DNA of 64,000 nt from Gerris lacustris (taxonomy: Eukaryota > Arthropoda > Insecta > Hemiptera > Gerridae): the NCBI GenBank assembly GCA_951217055.1, contig OX578282.1:69779092-69843091 (forward strand), in the 5' to 3' direction. Below, piece after piece: positions 19,186 through 28,400 of this stretch. Below the pieces are notes generated by a model. It saw only the letters and a list, made by a program, of their open reading frames with translations. It was not told the origin of the DNA and searched no databases. Position 1 is the first letter of the stretch, and every line of letters starts with the position of its first letter. The position numbers and the translations under genes were made by a program.

Positions 19186-19965
19186 GTTTTTTGAGCTTAC
19201 ATAGAGTCCGAGTCCTTTTCTGTACGGTCTCAAATATAGTCCCTTACCAAGCGCTACCTCCTCCATCTTTTTGTTATGCCGTCTAGCCTCCTCCAAAGCT
19301 TGACTAGCCTGCCGACCTTCGTTTATGGTCTTGACCAAACTGGCCGCCCCGCCTGCTACAGACCCGAGAGCGGCCAAAGCCGGTATCGCAGCCATAAGAA
19401 AAGGTAAAATACCTCCTCGTTTCGGCACTGGTATTACTCGGGACCGATGACTAGTTCGACGACTGCTAACACCCAGTTTTGCCGCTCGCAAAGCCGCCAC
19501 AGTTTTCTGATGAACGCTTTTCCCGTTCCCCGCTTTTTCAACGGCGAGCCTAGCCAACGAAATTACCTTCTTAAGTTGATTCGGAGCGTTTTTCTTCGCA
19601 CGTTTTTTAGCCCTACCACCACCACCACCACCACCACCAAGTTTTCTTTTGACTTTCATAGCCGTAGTTACCGACCAAGCCGCAGTCTTTTCGCCAAAAC
19701 TCGAGTCCGGTGCCTTTACACGTTTCCAAGCCGCTTCCTCCAAACGTCGGTCTGCTTCGGTTCTCGACTCTTGATTTGCGTAAGCAATATCGTGTTGCTT
19801 ACAAGCGTCGTCCAGTGGATTGATCCCCGCCTGATTCAACCTTTTTTGGAGTTTAGTACCCGGACCACAAAACCGATAGCCGGGCAAATGTAGTTCTACC
19901 GGTAGACTGTCAACTAACTTGTTTATCACTCCTCCTCGACCTTTCTTACGAAGTGCTGAACGCAT
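19183..19965 (-). CDS. PLA2 domain fused to adenoviral-type core/minor capsid segment
   Basis: A 260-aa protein from the ATG at 19965, which sits 3 nt after a TCAGT initiator. Residues 28-75 form a phospholipase A2 of parvoviral VP1 type: calcium loop CGPGT at 33-37, catalytic LDDACKQHDIAY with H58-D59 and Y62, then a helix with D72. In parvoviruses this domain breaches endosomal membranes. Residues 104-125 are basic with a run of eight glycines, probably a nuclear localisation/DNA-binding linker; the LGGG start could be a protease site. Residues 184-211 (GGILPFLMAAIPALAALG and on) are a hydrophobic amphipathic segment like the adenoviral core peptide pX. The protein thus combines membrane lysis with DNA packing, suggesting infectious particles. 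It ends KGLGLYVSSKN just where the slippery heptamer lies. Confidence 0.88.
   Translation of the reverse strand: MRSALRKKGRGGVINKLVDSLPVELHLPGYRFCGPGTKLQKRLNQAGINPLDDACKQHDIAYANQESRTEADRRLEEAAWKRVKAPDSSFGEKTAAWSVTTAMKVKRKLGGGGGGGGRAKKRAKKNAPNQLKKVISLARLAVEKAGNGKSVHQKTVAALRAAKLGVSSRRTSHRSRVIPVPKRGGILPFLMAAIPALAALGSVAGGAASLVKTINEGRQASQALEEARRHNKKMEEVALGKGLYLRPYRKGLGLYVSSKN
19186..19192 (-). promoter_or_regulatory. Candidate -1 ribosomal frameshift site A_AAA_AAC
   Basis: On the minus strand the PLA2 frame reads TCA AAA AAC TAA. The heptamer A_AAA_AAC is in exactly the phase needed for tandem -1 slippage. After slippage the next codons are CTA ACC GTG AGC, the protease frame. A short potential stem (CGTG with CACG, 10-nt loop) begins 4-5 nt downstream, and the loop's AGCC could pair with GGCT further on; I could not fold it. 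One extra A would fuse the frames without slippage, so an indel must also be considered. Confidence 0.6.
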
Positions 19966-20001
19966 ACTGATGTATCGTATGTTTCGCACTCTGTTTTTAT
20001 A
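19966..20001 (-). promoter_or_regulatory. Core promoter of the PLA2/core gene
   Basis: TATAAAAA at 20001-19994 and TCAGT at 19970-19966, 33 bp from box to initiator A. The ATG at 19965 directly follows, leaving a 3-nt leader. An upstream extension of the ORF has no ATG. Confidence 0.7.
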
Positions 20002-20045
20002 TTCGCGCGAGATGTCAAATAAATATGTACATATTTTTTTTTTAT

Positions 20046-20071
20046 AGATAGGGCCCCACCTCGCCCTATCT
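20046..20071. other. 9-bp hairpin downstream of polB
   Basis: agatagggc and gccctatct form a perfect 9-bp stem with an 8-nt loop, in the gap between the polB stop and the PLA2 promoter. It might affect 3'-end formation; no function is shown. Confidence 0.4.
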
Positions 20072-20117
20072 TGTGGTGACCAACCAATTTTTTTTTGTCA
20101 CCTCCATTTGATGTTCT

Positions 20118-20143
20118 CAGATGTCGCTGTGCCTTCGACATCT
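20118..20143. other. 8-bp hairpin in the polB 3' region
   Basis: agatgtcg and cgacatct pair around a 9-nt loop. A similar hairpin, with TGTCG and CGACA, lies at 20215-20234 inside the last polB codons, so the TGTCGCTG...CGACA motif is repeated about 94 bp apart. Confidence 0.4.
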
Positions 20144-20197
20144 CTGCCGCAGTCGCTCTCCGATCAATGTTGTCTCTAGATAATGTCCCTACAACTA

Positions 20198-23100
20198 CTA
20201 CTCTGCGTTTTCAATGTCGCTGCCGCCTGCGACATCACTTGAACTGTCTTCATCGACCTCCATTATTCGATGATGACCATGGGCAAGGGTGGTGATCTTA
20301 TCCGGTAGAATGTGTCGTTTGTCGTCAGTGGAAGAAAGAGCCAATTTATTAATGGCTACTGTATATAGTCTAAGGCGATAGGATCGAATAAGGTTGAACT
20401 TTGTAGACATGGTTTTAGATTCAAAGAGCGCTCGTTTAAAATCTTCAAAGTCTAGCTTATTTTTTACAGCGCTCTTTTTAACTCCCTTGACCTTTTTAAT
20501 CGACTCAATGCCCTCAATTTCGATGGCATACATTTTGGCTCTCAAACCGACAAACGACTTTATTTTTTTGCCCGCAGTCTCATCTTTAAATTTCCCCAAT
20601 ACTTGTTTATTGGCTGTCGAATAACACGGATGGTCAGAGGGGAGGTTACTAAAATCAAACTCGTGCCCGAGAGCTCGGAAAGCTTCAGTTTTCCAGTCTT
20701 CGTCAGCCGTCTTTATAGCGTAAATAAAACTGTCCGTGTCTGTGTATGTAAGTGTGAGTCTTTCGGGACCGTAATGTCGGATCATTCGGTCATAATGGAA
20801 ACTAAGCATTCTCAATTTTGCAAGATCCAAGATGCACATCCCCACGTAGTTCGGTTTGTCGAAAAGGATCTTTGTTTTACTCATATGAATTGCAACCAGA
20901 TTTTCTTCGATAATGACCCTACTTTTGAAGTTGGGTTTTGCAATAAGTTTTTCAGCTCTACGCCAAGTTGTCACTAACCTCAAATCTATCCGGTTGCGTA
21001 CGTTTTCGATCATTTTACCATAATTGCTATTTACCAAAAGCTTGTATAGATCCTTTTCAAACGCGTTGGTGGCTGACTTTCGCCTCTCATTGTTAACTCG
21101 AATGAAGGGCGCTAACCATGCCGATTGTTGAAAGCCAAGAACTCTGTGGACAGTTTTTAATACACACCCGTGTGCTACAACAAACTGTAAAAGTTTGTAG
21201 TGTAGCACATATTTAGTCTTGGGGCTGAGGGTTGCAATAAGTTTAACATAGGTTGAACCAGCTGGTTTTATCCGTTCGGGCAGAGGTGGAAGGTCATTAA
21301 AGTAGTCGTGTAAATTTTCCGGGATGTCTATGTCCACCTCTGCTATATATCCCACATCGGACTTGTCAGACACAGTCAGCAAATTTACATCGCGTGGATC
21401 AACCCATCGGAAATCTCTTATCGGTAAAATTTCTGACGATGCAAGTCCGTATAGATTGTTAGCATCGATGTAACACATTTGCTGACTATTGTCAGCTTCT
21501 ACATATCTCTGGCTCACCTGGGTAAACCCTCCGCGGATGCCACGTTCGATAAAAAGTAACATGGAGTAATCAGTTAAGAGGTCAAGTTGTACATTTGTGA
21601 TTTTCAGCATGCCGTTCAATGCCAAGCCGGGAATGCTGTAATAGTTGACAACCTCCAAGTTGTAATCCGAGTTGAAAAATTCTCTCCGGAAATTCTCAAA
21701 TACTTCGGCGAGAAGGTAGACATCGGTCCGGAGGTACAGCTCGGAATATTCTCGGAGGTTTTTGATGTTAAAAACGTTCCATACTTCAACGGCATGCTTG
21801 TACTCGTCCTCACTAATGCCCGATTCATTTAGCCTACTGTAAAATGACTCTCTTGGCGGCAAAGAGGTCTCGTCTAGTTTCTCCCAGTCGCTCATGTACT
21901 CATAGGGCATCTGTCCCTTACGCAACAACAACTCTAGCTGCCTGCCAGCGTAGAGTTTCGGAAGAATCTTAAATCGATCGGGCGTCATTGTTTTTACAAG
22001 AGCGTCTAAACTAGACGGTAGGAATCTAAATGAATCGAGAAACCGAAGCCAGATCATTCCTTGTGTGCAGATAATCTGTTTAGAAAATGAAATGTACTTT
22101 TCAGATGTATCTGCAATTACTTTAATCTCCCCTCGGAGGTTACCCAGTTCACGAACAATAAACTTATTGTCATAGCCAGATCCGAAATGGAGAAGTATGG
22201 GCAAATAGTCAGGTGTTTTAGCGGCGATATTACAACTCCTATGAGCGGCTCCTCTATATCTTCCGGTTATGTGGTCATGTTCACATATTTTATCGGTTTG
22301 ATCAATATAACCGCGGCCACAAAGATAGCATGTAATGGCAGAGTCGTACGCTAGCTGTTCTTGGTCACTCATAATTACTGGTGTGTTTAATGAATAAAAT
22401 CCGAGAACCTTTGCGGCGATACTAGCAAGCTTCAGAATTAGTTTTTTGGCAGCATCACGTCCCGTATAAATAATCATGTTATTGAAATCTTCATCTTCAT
22501 CTATTGTATGTATGTCACTCTTGACATAGAGTCCAAAGGACATTATTTGGTGCTCCTGTATTTTATTGGTGTAGGGACGGTAGTGTCTGCCACTAGAATC
22601 AGTAGAGGGAGGCTCACACGAAAATATAGGTTTAAGAATAGCTTCTGTATCACAGTACCCAACAAATGGCACTCGGATTTGATTTTTACCGGATATGTAT
22701 TTTAATTTTGATTTTAGTCCTTCGGGCATAATCATTCTGGCAGGCTGTTCAATACAATCGTTTCCATGCAGTCTTAACTTTTCCTCCTTAGACATCCCGT
22801 AACGGCTATCGAAATATGAAAAACAACGTTTACATACTACAATTGCACATTTTCTCTTAGTTATTTGTGACCTAATTAATCTATCAAATTTGAAAATGCG
22901 AACAAAGTGGTTATGATTACCGGCACTTAAAAGGAGGAGGTCGATATATTCGTCAGTCTTCAGCTCACTAACCTTATATGGATAGAGCTTCTCCTTTTCA
23001 TCGAGCGCAAATATATTGACACGGACTTGGTTTTTGTTTTCAAACTTGGGAATATCTTTCAATATAGTTGGGAAAGTAAGAGCACTGAAATCATACAATC

Positions 23101-26030
23101 TTCCATGAGGGACACGTGACAGCACAGCTTGTCTAAAACAGTCTTCACTATCGGGATATATAGTATGATCAACCGATTGAGTTTTGACTATCCAGTCCGG
23201 CAGCGGAATATTGCATGCAGACTTTAAAGGATTTAATTTACTTACATTTAGCACAATATTATTAATACTAGATAACTTTAAGCCCGAGGGACTACCCTCA
23301 TACGTGTGTATTTCATTTTCGATTTTATCTACTCCCTTGAGTAGTATTTCATCTATATCTGACATTGTGTATACAGCTGTACTTTTTGTCTTAAAATTAC
23401 ACTCGGCTCTATCCTTCGTTACAGGATTTTCATAAGTACTTTCCACAACAAAATTTATTTTAACTGGGTTTTCTTCGAGGTGTGTGTTTAATTTTTGTCT
23501 CATTAAATCAAGAGTCGATGTAAAATAATCTTTTAATTTGTTTGCACCCTCTTTATTCGGAATTATATATGTAGTAAGATTTTTATTGAACGCACTTCTG
23601 AGCATTATAATACCACTCTCATCGTCACGTGGGAGTGTAGCACGATAAACTTTGGCTCTTTTTGAGCGAAGGTCCATAATTTGACAGGTTTTTTTATGAT
23701 TACGCAAGAGTAGTTTTGTAGGGAAATCGACATTACACTGTTGGCAAACATTTTTCCGACCTTTACAGGTTGATATGTGAAGCTGGAAATGGTCATTTCT
23801 ATTCCCTAAGGTACGTTTGCATTTTTGGCAATAATTAGTCTTTTCCTGAGTGCAGACTGTCTTTAAATGTCTTGTAAGGTTTCGTTTTAATGAGAAGGAC
23901 TTTGAGCAGAATTCGCAGGTGAGTCCGGAATCGTTTCTGTAAAAAAAAATACAATACCGAACAAACGGATAAAGATACAAGTAACTTAACAAGATGAATA
24001 TTATAATTGTTATACATTCATGATATTAGTGAGTATTTTATTTATTTTACAGATAATAATCAGCAAATAATTGTTATTTACATGTATGCACTCGCATAAT
24101 TTTCATACAAGTTATTTCCATTATGAAACTATGCGCACGACTGATTTCGACAATGAAAACCACACGGAATACTAAACATAATAATATTAACAGACAACGT
24201 TTATTTTTTTATCAATTGCATCGAAGGTTTCACTGAATAAATGCGTGTGTGTATGTTATTGAAAAAAGGTCACAAGTTTCATTGTTCTTATTGTATATAA
24301 ACAGATAATATTTCGACGATTCATCAGTTTGACTTCATCTTTTCCACATTTGACTTCAACCTCTCCTCATTTGACTTCCTCATCAAAACATGTCTCAACA
24401 ACATTTGGCTGCTGCTCTAAACCATTTAGCTACAAGACCAAGACGATCCATCAGGGAGTTAGTAATAGGTAAGGTTTATTTTTTAAAAATATTTTTAGTA
24501 ACAATTCTATAAGCTCTCTCTTAACAAAAGGGTTTATTTTCCTAGTTGCACACTGTGAAAATCTGTAATTTTGTATTTATTATAACAGTGATGTAATTGT
24601 TAACAGTCAAAAAATTAATATATGGTCGGATCTATTTATTTTATGTTGTGTTAAAAATATTGATATATATTGTTTAAATTTTAACTTTATACCGTTGACG
24701 CTCTCTTTATAGTAGCAGGTGCTAATACGTACCTACATTACAGCTAGTTGTCAGGTTTGATATTAACCTGGCAACAACAGTAATAATTGTATTAAATATT
24801 CGACATTGTGTCTACCATTCTGGTTGGACCTAAAAAATTTGCTGTTGTAGACATTAACTAATCATGATTCATATAAACATTTATTTGATTTAATAAAGAA
24901 CCGGCCGACACAATTCATAAAGTATTACCTTCTAATTTAATAATATAGGATCGACCTTGGCTTAAAGTTAATGGTCTAATTTAAAGGATTATTTCATATC
25001 TCTAGTTGGTGCAAATACGGTAATAATTATAATAAATAATCAGCATTGTGTCTCCCATTCAGGTTTGACATCGTCGGTTAAGTAAAACTGTCAAACCCCG
25101 ATCATAAAGAAAATTGCTGTTGTAGACATTAACTAATCATGATTCATATAAACATTTATTTGATTTAATAAAGGACCGGTGGGATATTAACTAATCATGA
25201 ATCATATAAACATTTATTTGATTTAACAAATACGCGGTCGACACAATTCATATGGTTTCATTTACGTAGAATAATACTTCTAATTTAATAATATATGATC
25301 GTCCTTGGTCTACATTAAAGGAATATTGATAATATTATTACCCTTAGCTTTTATAATGAAATCTAATTAAACAGGATTGTTTGACCAGAAATGGAAAGAA
25401 GTCGTATATTATTACCTTGTAATAAACATACAATGAGTATTGTGTACTAGTTGCTTTTTATTTATCATCTTTGTATTGCATCGTGTTACATTTTTTAATA
25501 GATAGTTTAGTTTATTTAAATCGAGTTATTACTAATAACATTATTTATTTCTAGATCGACCTTATTTTATAAGGGAACTTCTAAATGTAATAACGGGCCA
25601 ACATGGGCCTTCTGTCGTTGCTACTTTAGTGGAGAACGAGCAGATTGAATTCGACGTCTTCTTACCAAGAAGGCTAGTCGCACATTTATCGGAAGAGGTC
25701 ACAACACACTATAATAGATCACCACATCTATATTTGATTTTTAAAGGAATGAGAGGAAACTCCTTCTGGATAGAATTTCAGGAAGGAGTACAGCTATTAA
25801 ATTTATAATTATGTATTTTATTTATTTATTGTCAAAAAAAAAAAAAAAAAAAAAATAAATAAATAAATAAGGATAAAGCTTGTGTCTTTATTTTAACTAT
25901 ATAATATAAGAATACCCATTTCCTTTATTTATTTGCTATATCTATAGCATCCAGATGAAGACAATATATAGCATCTCTATTTAGTATGCAAAGGATGAGA
26001 GAGCAACGCAAATACTAGATCTATATTGTA

Positions 26031-26062
<32 letters not shown>

Positions 26063-26342
26063 TACATTTGTTTTCAAGAAACCAAGATAGATTACATTTC
26101 TTAATATAACACACATGATAAAACATGGAGCTTTTTATTTAACTATAGGTCACCCCTGTATAACACTTATGTACATTATTTAACTAATATAGGAAAAACA
26201 TATTTTCTTTTATTTTAAATTATCTATAAGTTAGAAGCTACATGACTCACCTTACTGTAACAGTCGAAGATTGATGCGTTGAACTCGAGGAAGACGTGGA
26301 TGTGGATGGTAGGTTCATTTCTGTAAAATCTGATGTATTCAT
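20198..26342 (-). CDS. polB: Protein-primed DNA polymerase B, two exons
   Basis: Replicative polymerase of the element. Exon 1 is 26342-26251 (92 nt, Ser/Thr-rich, MNTSDFTEMN start), exon 2 is 23936-20198. The donor AAG|GTGAGT and acceptor tttttttttacag|A are consensus, and phase 2 joins to give R31 in frame. Without this splice there is no ATG before the zinc fingers. The predicted product is 1276 aa. In order: three C2H2-like fingers (about 38-115); Exo I D460/E462 (YCDTEA); an endonuclease VII-like treble clef (C567, C570, C582, HDH, C599); Exo II near 614-620 (HFGSGYDNKF); Exo III near 765-769 (YLRTD); motif A D855 (YIDANNLYG); motif B near 1000 (LLVNSNYGK); motif C D1097/D1099 (YTDTDS). 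All are intact. No separate terminal protein is recognised. The 2.3-kb intron contains VLP-2 on the other strand. Confidence 0.93.
24294..24328 (+). promoter_or_regulatory. Core promoter of VLP-2
   Basis: TATATAAA at 24294-24301 and TCAGT at 24324-24328, 32 bp from box start to initiator A. The leader is about 64 nt with three tttgacttc copies and no earlier ATG. Confidence 0.65.
24390..25808 (+). CDS. VLP-2: spliced small protein nested in the polB intron
   Basis: Two exons, 24390-24468 and 25555-25808, joined at ATAG|GTAAGG and tttctag|AT in phase 1, encode 110 aa. The single-exon view misses it. After an N-terminal MSQQHLAAALNHL helix and a basic stretch, exon 2 holds the family signature: YFIRELL, HGPSVVATL, a VFLPRR block, YN, then LYLIFKGMRG and a WIEF strand. 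It shares this order with VLP-1 and VLP-3. The intron position (just before the D preceding the aromatic pair), the phase and the 254-nt length of exon 2 are the same in VLP-3, so the two are duplicates. It has its own TATA/TCAGT promoter, and AATAAA occurs at 25854. Function unknown. It lies wholly inside the polB intron, antisense to it. Confidence 0.75.
24838..25250 (+). repeat. Direct repeats inside the VLP-2 intron
   Basis: A block of about 60 bp starting gctgttgtagacattaacta occurs at 24841 and again at 25103. A third, shorter copy (attaactaatcatgaatcat onward) is at about 25187. The associated phrase cgacacaattcat follows the first and third copies. The intron has therefore grown by internal duplication. 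Confidence 0.7.
25809..26250. other. Non-coding part of the polB intron with two poly(A) tracts
   Basis: After VLP-2 there are A tracts at about 25834-25855 and 26037-26062 on the plus strand, each with TAAATA or similar words nearby. No coding frame is seen. In the polB transcript these would be long U tracts within the intron. Confidence 0.5.
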
Positions 26343-26370
26343 GATGATTTTATGTCGGATGATCGCAATG

Positions 26371-26406
26371 AACTAACTTTTTACTAGACAAGCTATGGTA
26401 TATATA
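26371..26406 (-). promoter_or_regulatory. Core promoter of polB
   Basis: TATATATA at 26406-26399 and TTAGTT with its A at 26374, 32 bp apart. The leader is about 32 nt to the exon 1 ATG at 26342. It supports exon 1 as the true first exon. Confidence 0.6.
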
Positions 26407-27079
26407 CAAGTTTTAGACAATCATTTTCCCTAAGTATTATTTAGCTCTGATAAACATATAACTTGTTATTGCTTGCGTAAATGTAATACTCACATTTGTG
26501 TAACATTAGATTTGTAAAATTTATGAAACTGTCTAAATTATTGATTATCAAACAGTTTTATGTTTACACATTGTCTGTGTTGCCTTGTGTGTCATAATAT
26601 CCAGGAACACTCAACACAAAGGCGAATATGAATAAGATGTCTACATATTATGAATTGTGGAAACAGGTCCTGCAATAACAATGAAGAAATGCAATGCGTT
26701 CAACCGACCGTGACTTTTCTCACGCACTTAAAGCCACGCACTTAAAGCAACAATTATTATTTTTTATTTTTTTATTTTTTTTGATTGTCGAAATATACCG
26801 CTTTTATTTTAATGTTATTATTCTCTTATAATATTAAACTTAAGATTAATACCACTATTGTTAACATTGGGAACATTTTAATAACAATTTCGGGTGTGAA
26901 ACACATCATATCATGTGTAGCTTTCTATTCTCACTTTTCATCACATAACCGTAATCATTTAATTTTGGCTATACTACATTCGACTACCTACATTATGTAT
27001 AAACGTGAAAGTTACAAAATTAAAGTTGAATGGATTAACACTGTGTATAACAGATCTCAGTTTTTAACCAGACCTGAAC
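26407..27079. other. Intergenic region between polB and VLP-3
   Basis: AT-rich divergent spacer. A 14-bp unit cacgcacttaaagc is tandemly duplicated at 26721-26748. A TATAAA at 26998 and a TCAGT at 27057-27061 (21 nt before the VLP-3 ATG) are the promoter candidates for VLP-3, but their spacing is about 61 bp, so they do not form one standard unit. Confidence 0.5.
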
Positions 27080-27482
27080 ATGGAAACATCTCCTCCACGA
27101 GAAATCTTAACCATCGAAGATTTAGACACTGGTAACTTTTAAACATACACAATACTATACCATTAATATGATAGCAAACAGAGATGATTTAAATTCAACA
27201 TACATTGATTTTATGTAATTTCTTTTAGATACCTACTACTACATGGTACAACTTGAGTATCGTGAAGTAGAACATGGATTAGGTCTTTTGGCTACAATGG
27301 ATGCGGTGAATCATTCGCGGTTGATTGAGGTATATTTACCATTTAGATGGTCATTAATCTTTCCGCCGGATTATATTATTTTATATAATTTAAATCCGGT
27401 GTATATGGCATATACAACAATAACCGCGGATGTTACGACCATCCACTTCGAAAGGAGGAGAGAGTTTCAGGTCGAGGAATAG
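27080..27482 (+). CDS. VLP-3: spliced paralogue of VLP-2
   Basis: Two exons, 27080-27131 and 27229-27482, joined at ACTG|GTAACT and tcttttag|AT in phase 1, encode 101 aa. The 97-nt intron is short. Exon 1 encodes METSPPREILTIEDLDT. Exon 2 begins with D then TYYYMVQLEY and continues through HGLGLLATM, a VYLPFR block, YN near residue 73, and a final IHF strand. This follows VLP-1 and VLP-2 in order but lacks the glycine pair between the last strands (TTITAD in place of FKGMRG), so it has diverged. The second exon is 254 nt, the same as in VLP-2. Family unrecognised, function unknown. It is the last gene before the right TIR. Confidence 0.72.
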
Positions 27483-27669
27483 GTATGTCATTATTGCTAT
27501 ATTTACAGTCTTTGTTTAAATGCATTGATCTTTTCCTTTTTACATTTCATTATTATTCAGTTATATATACTTAATGACAATGCATAATAACTATATATCA
27601 TCAGATTATTACTATAAACCGTATTTTTATCCCTCTTGTCATCTACGTAAGTAAGTCAAAAGCCGCGGA

Positions 27670-27876
27670 AAAATATCGAACTCTAGGGCGAGGGCGAGGT
27701 CGAGGGCGATAACCCTAACCCGGAAGCGGCAGGGACAATATTTGGTGACCTTGGCATGTCGTTGGACAGTCTGGCACTGTTTTAGATGACCTTGGGATGT
27801 TGTTTGATGGTCCGGAACGGCTCGGCGACCTTGGCTCCAGGGCTCCCGTTAATTGCCTCCTCCTATTTCCTCTACT
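27670..27876 (-). repeat. Right terminal inverted repeat, 207 bp
   Basis: Reverse complement of 10174-10380 with no difference found by eye. It ends CCTATTTCCTCTACT directly before the right ATTAAC. The mirrored CCAAGGTC motifs lie at 27746-27754, 27787-27795 and 27826-27834. Confidence 0.96.
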
Positions 27877-27882
27877 ATTAAC
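27877..27882. repeat. Target site duplication, right copy (ATTAAC)
   Basis: Identical to 10168-10173. The empty site would have read ...ttatattaac followed by attcaaattatt.... Confidence 0.95.
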
Positions 27883-27929
27883 ATTCAAATTATTGTTATA
27901 TTACTTTATTGTTATATTGTTTATTGTGT

Positions 27930-28230
27930 AAAAACTATTAATAGTTTTAGCGATCTTTAACACTTCATAGCGGTGTCGCTGTTTGTTTTACTAAAAGATT
28001 GTATTTGAAAAAAATGTTTGTCTCATTGAATAGATGAAGTTAGATTATTTTCCCGACCTAAAATTCCAATTTTGAATTTGAAGATCACGTTTACGCGAGC
28101 GTTGCTCGTGAGTGCTTGGACGGATAACGTTGTCCAACGAACTCGTCCTGGGCATTGGTAAAATGAACATGTCTACTAAATGTTATCAAAATCGGTTGAT
28201 ATTTACTCAAGTTATCGTCACTCGTTTCAT
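27930..28230 (+). repeat. Dispersed repeat R1, copy 3
   Basis: Matches 45-360 closely from aatagttttagcgatcttta to ggcattggtaaaatgaacat. It starts about 50 bp outside the right target duplication. Confidence 0.7.
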
Positions 28231-28239
28231 AATTCGCGG

Positions 28240-28400
28240 ACACACAGACTGACAGACAGACAGACAACGAGACCAAAAATGTTCCCTGATGTCTGAAACG
28301 GATTTCAGTATTGGAATTTTTAAAATCGGAGACGTAAAAGTTTTTCGTTCTCAAAAGTGAACACAATGCTTCCGTTACCATCGGTAAGCTCGGAAGCAAA
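28240..28400 (-). repeat. R5 head fragment, inverted
   Basis: Contains the complement of the R5 start hairpin (gcttccg...cggaagc) at about 28367-28396 and the gtctgtctgtc cluster. Together with the plus-strand head at 28908 it forms a large inverted pair. The 134-aa frame across it is spurious. Confidence 0.6.

Larger units (their letters stand above)
10174..27876. mobile_element. Complete Maverick/Polinton element
   Basis: A 17,703-bp virus-like transposon bounded by identical 207-bp inverted repeats that begin AG and end CT, with a perfect 6-bp target duplication. It carries the full core set of the class: protein-primed DNA polymerase B, retroviral-type integrase, FtsK/HerA packaging ATPase, adenain-type protease, major and minor jelly-roll capsid proteins. 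It also carries a PLA2/core-protein gene and several small genes. Twelve genes lie on the minus strand and two on the plus strand at the right end. I saw no internal stop or frameshift that clearly breaks a gene; the one frame change, between the PLA2 and protease frames, sits on a canonical slippery site. Intact frames plus identical TIRs suggest recent insertion and possible autonomy. Integrase and capsid genes together fit a dual transposon/virus lifestyle. Confidence 0.97.

Noticed and set aside
19447..19893. 148-aa and other plus-strand frames opposite the minus-strand Maverick genes
   Set aside because: They are antisense shadows of intact, recognisable genes.
19926..20141. 71-aa minus-strand frame with an ATG between polB and the PLA2 gene
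   Set aside because: It overlaps the PLA2 promoter and start, has no recognisable features and contains the hairpins of the polB 3' region.
23937..23992. Start of polB at 23992
   Set aside because: The codon there is TTG, and the added residues are the translated polypyrimidine tract of a splice acceptor.
26785..27135. 116-aa plus-strand frame before VLP-3
   Set aside because: It begins at TTG, not ATG, has random-looking composition and overlaps exon 1 of VLP-3 in another frame.
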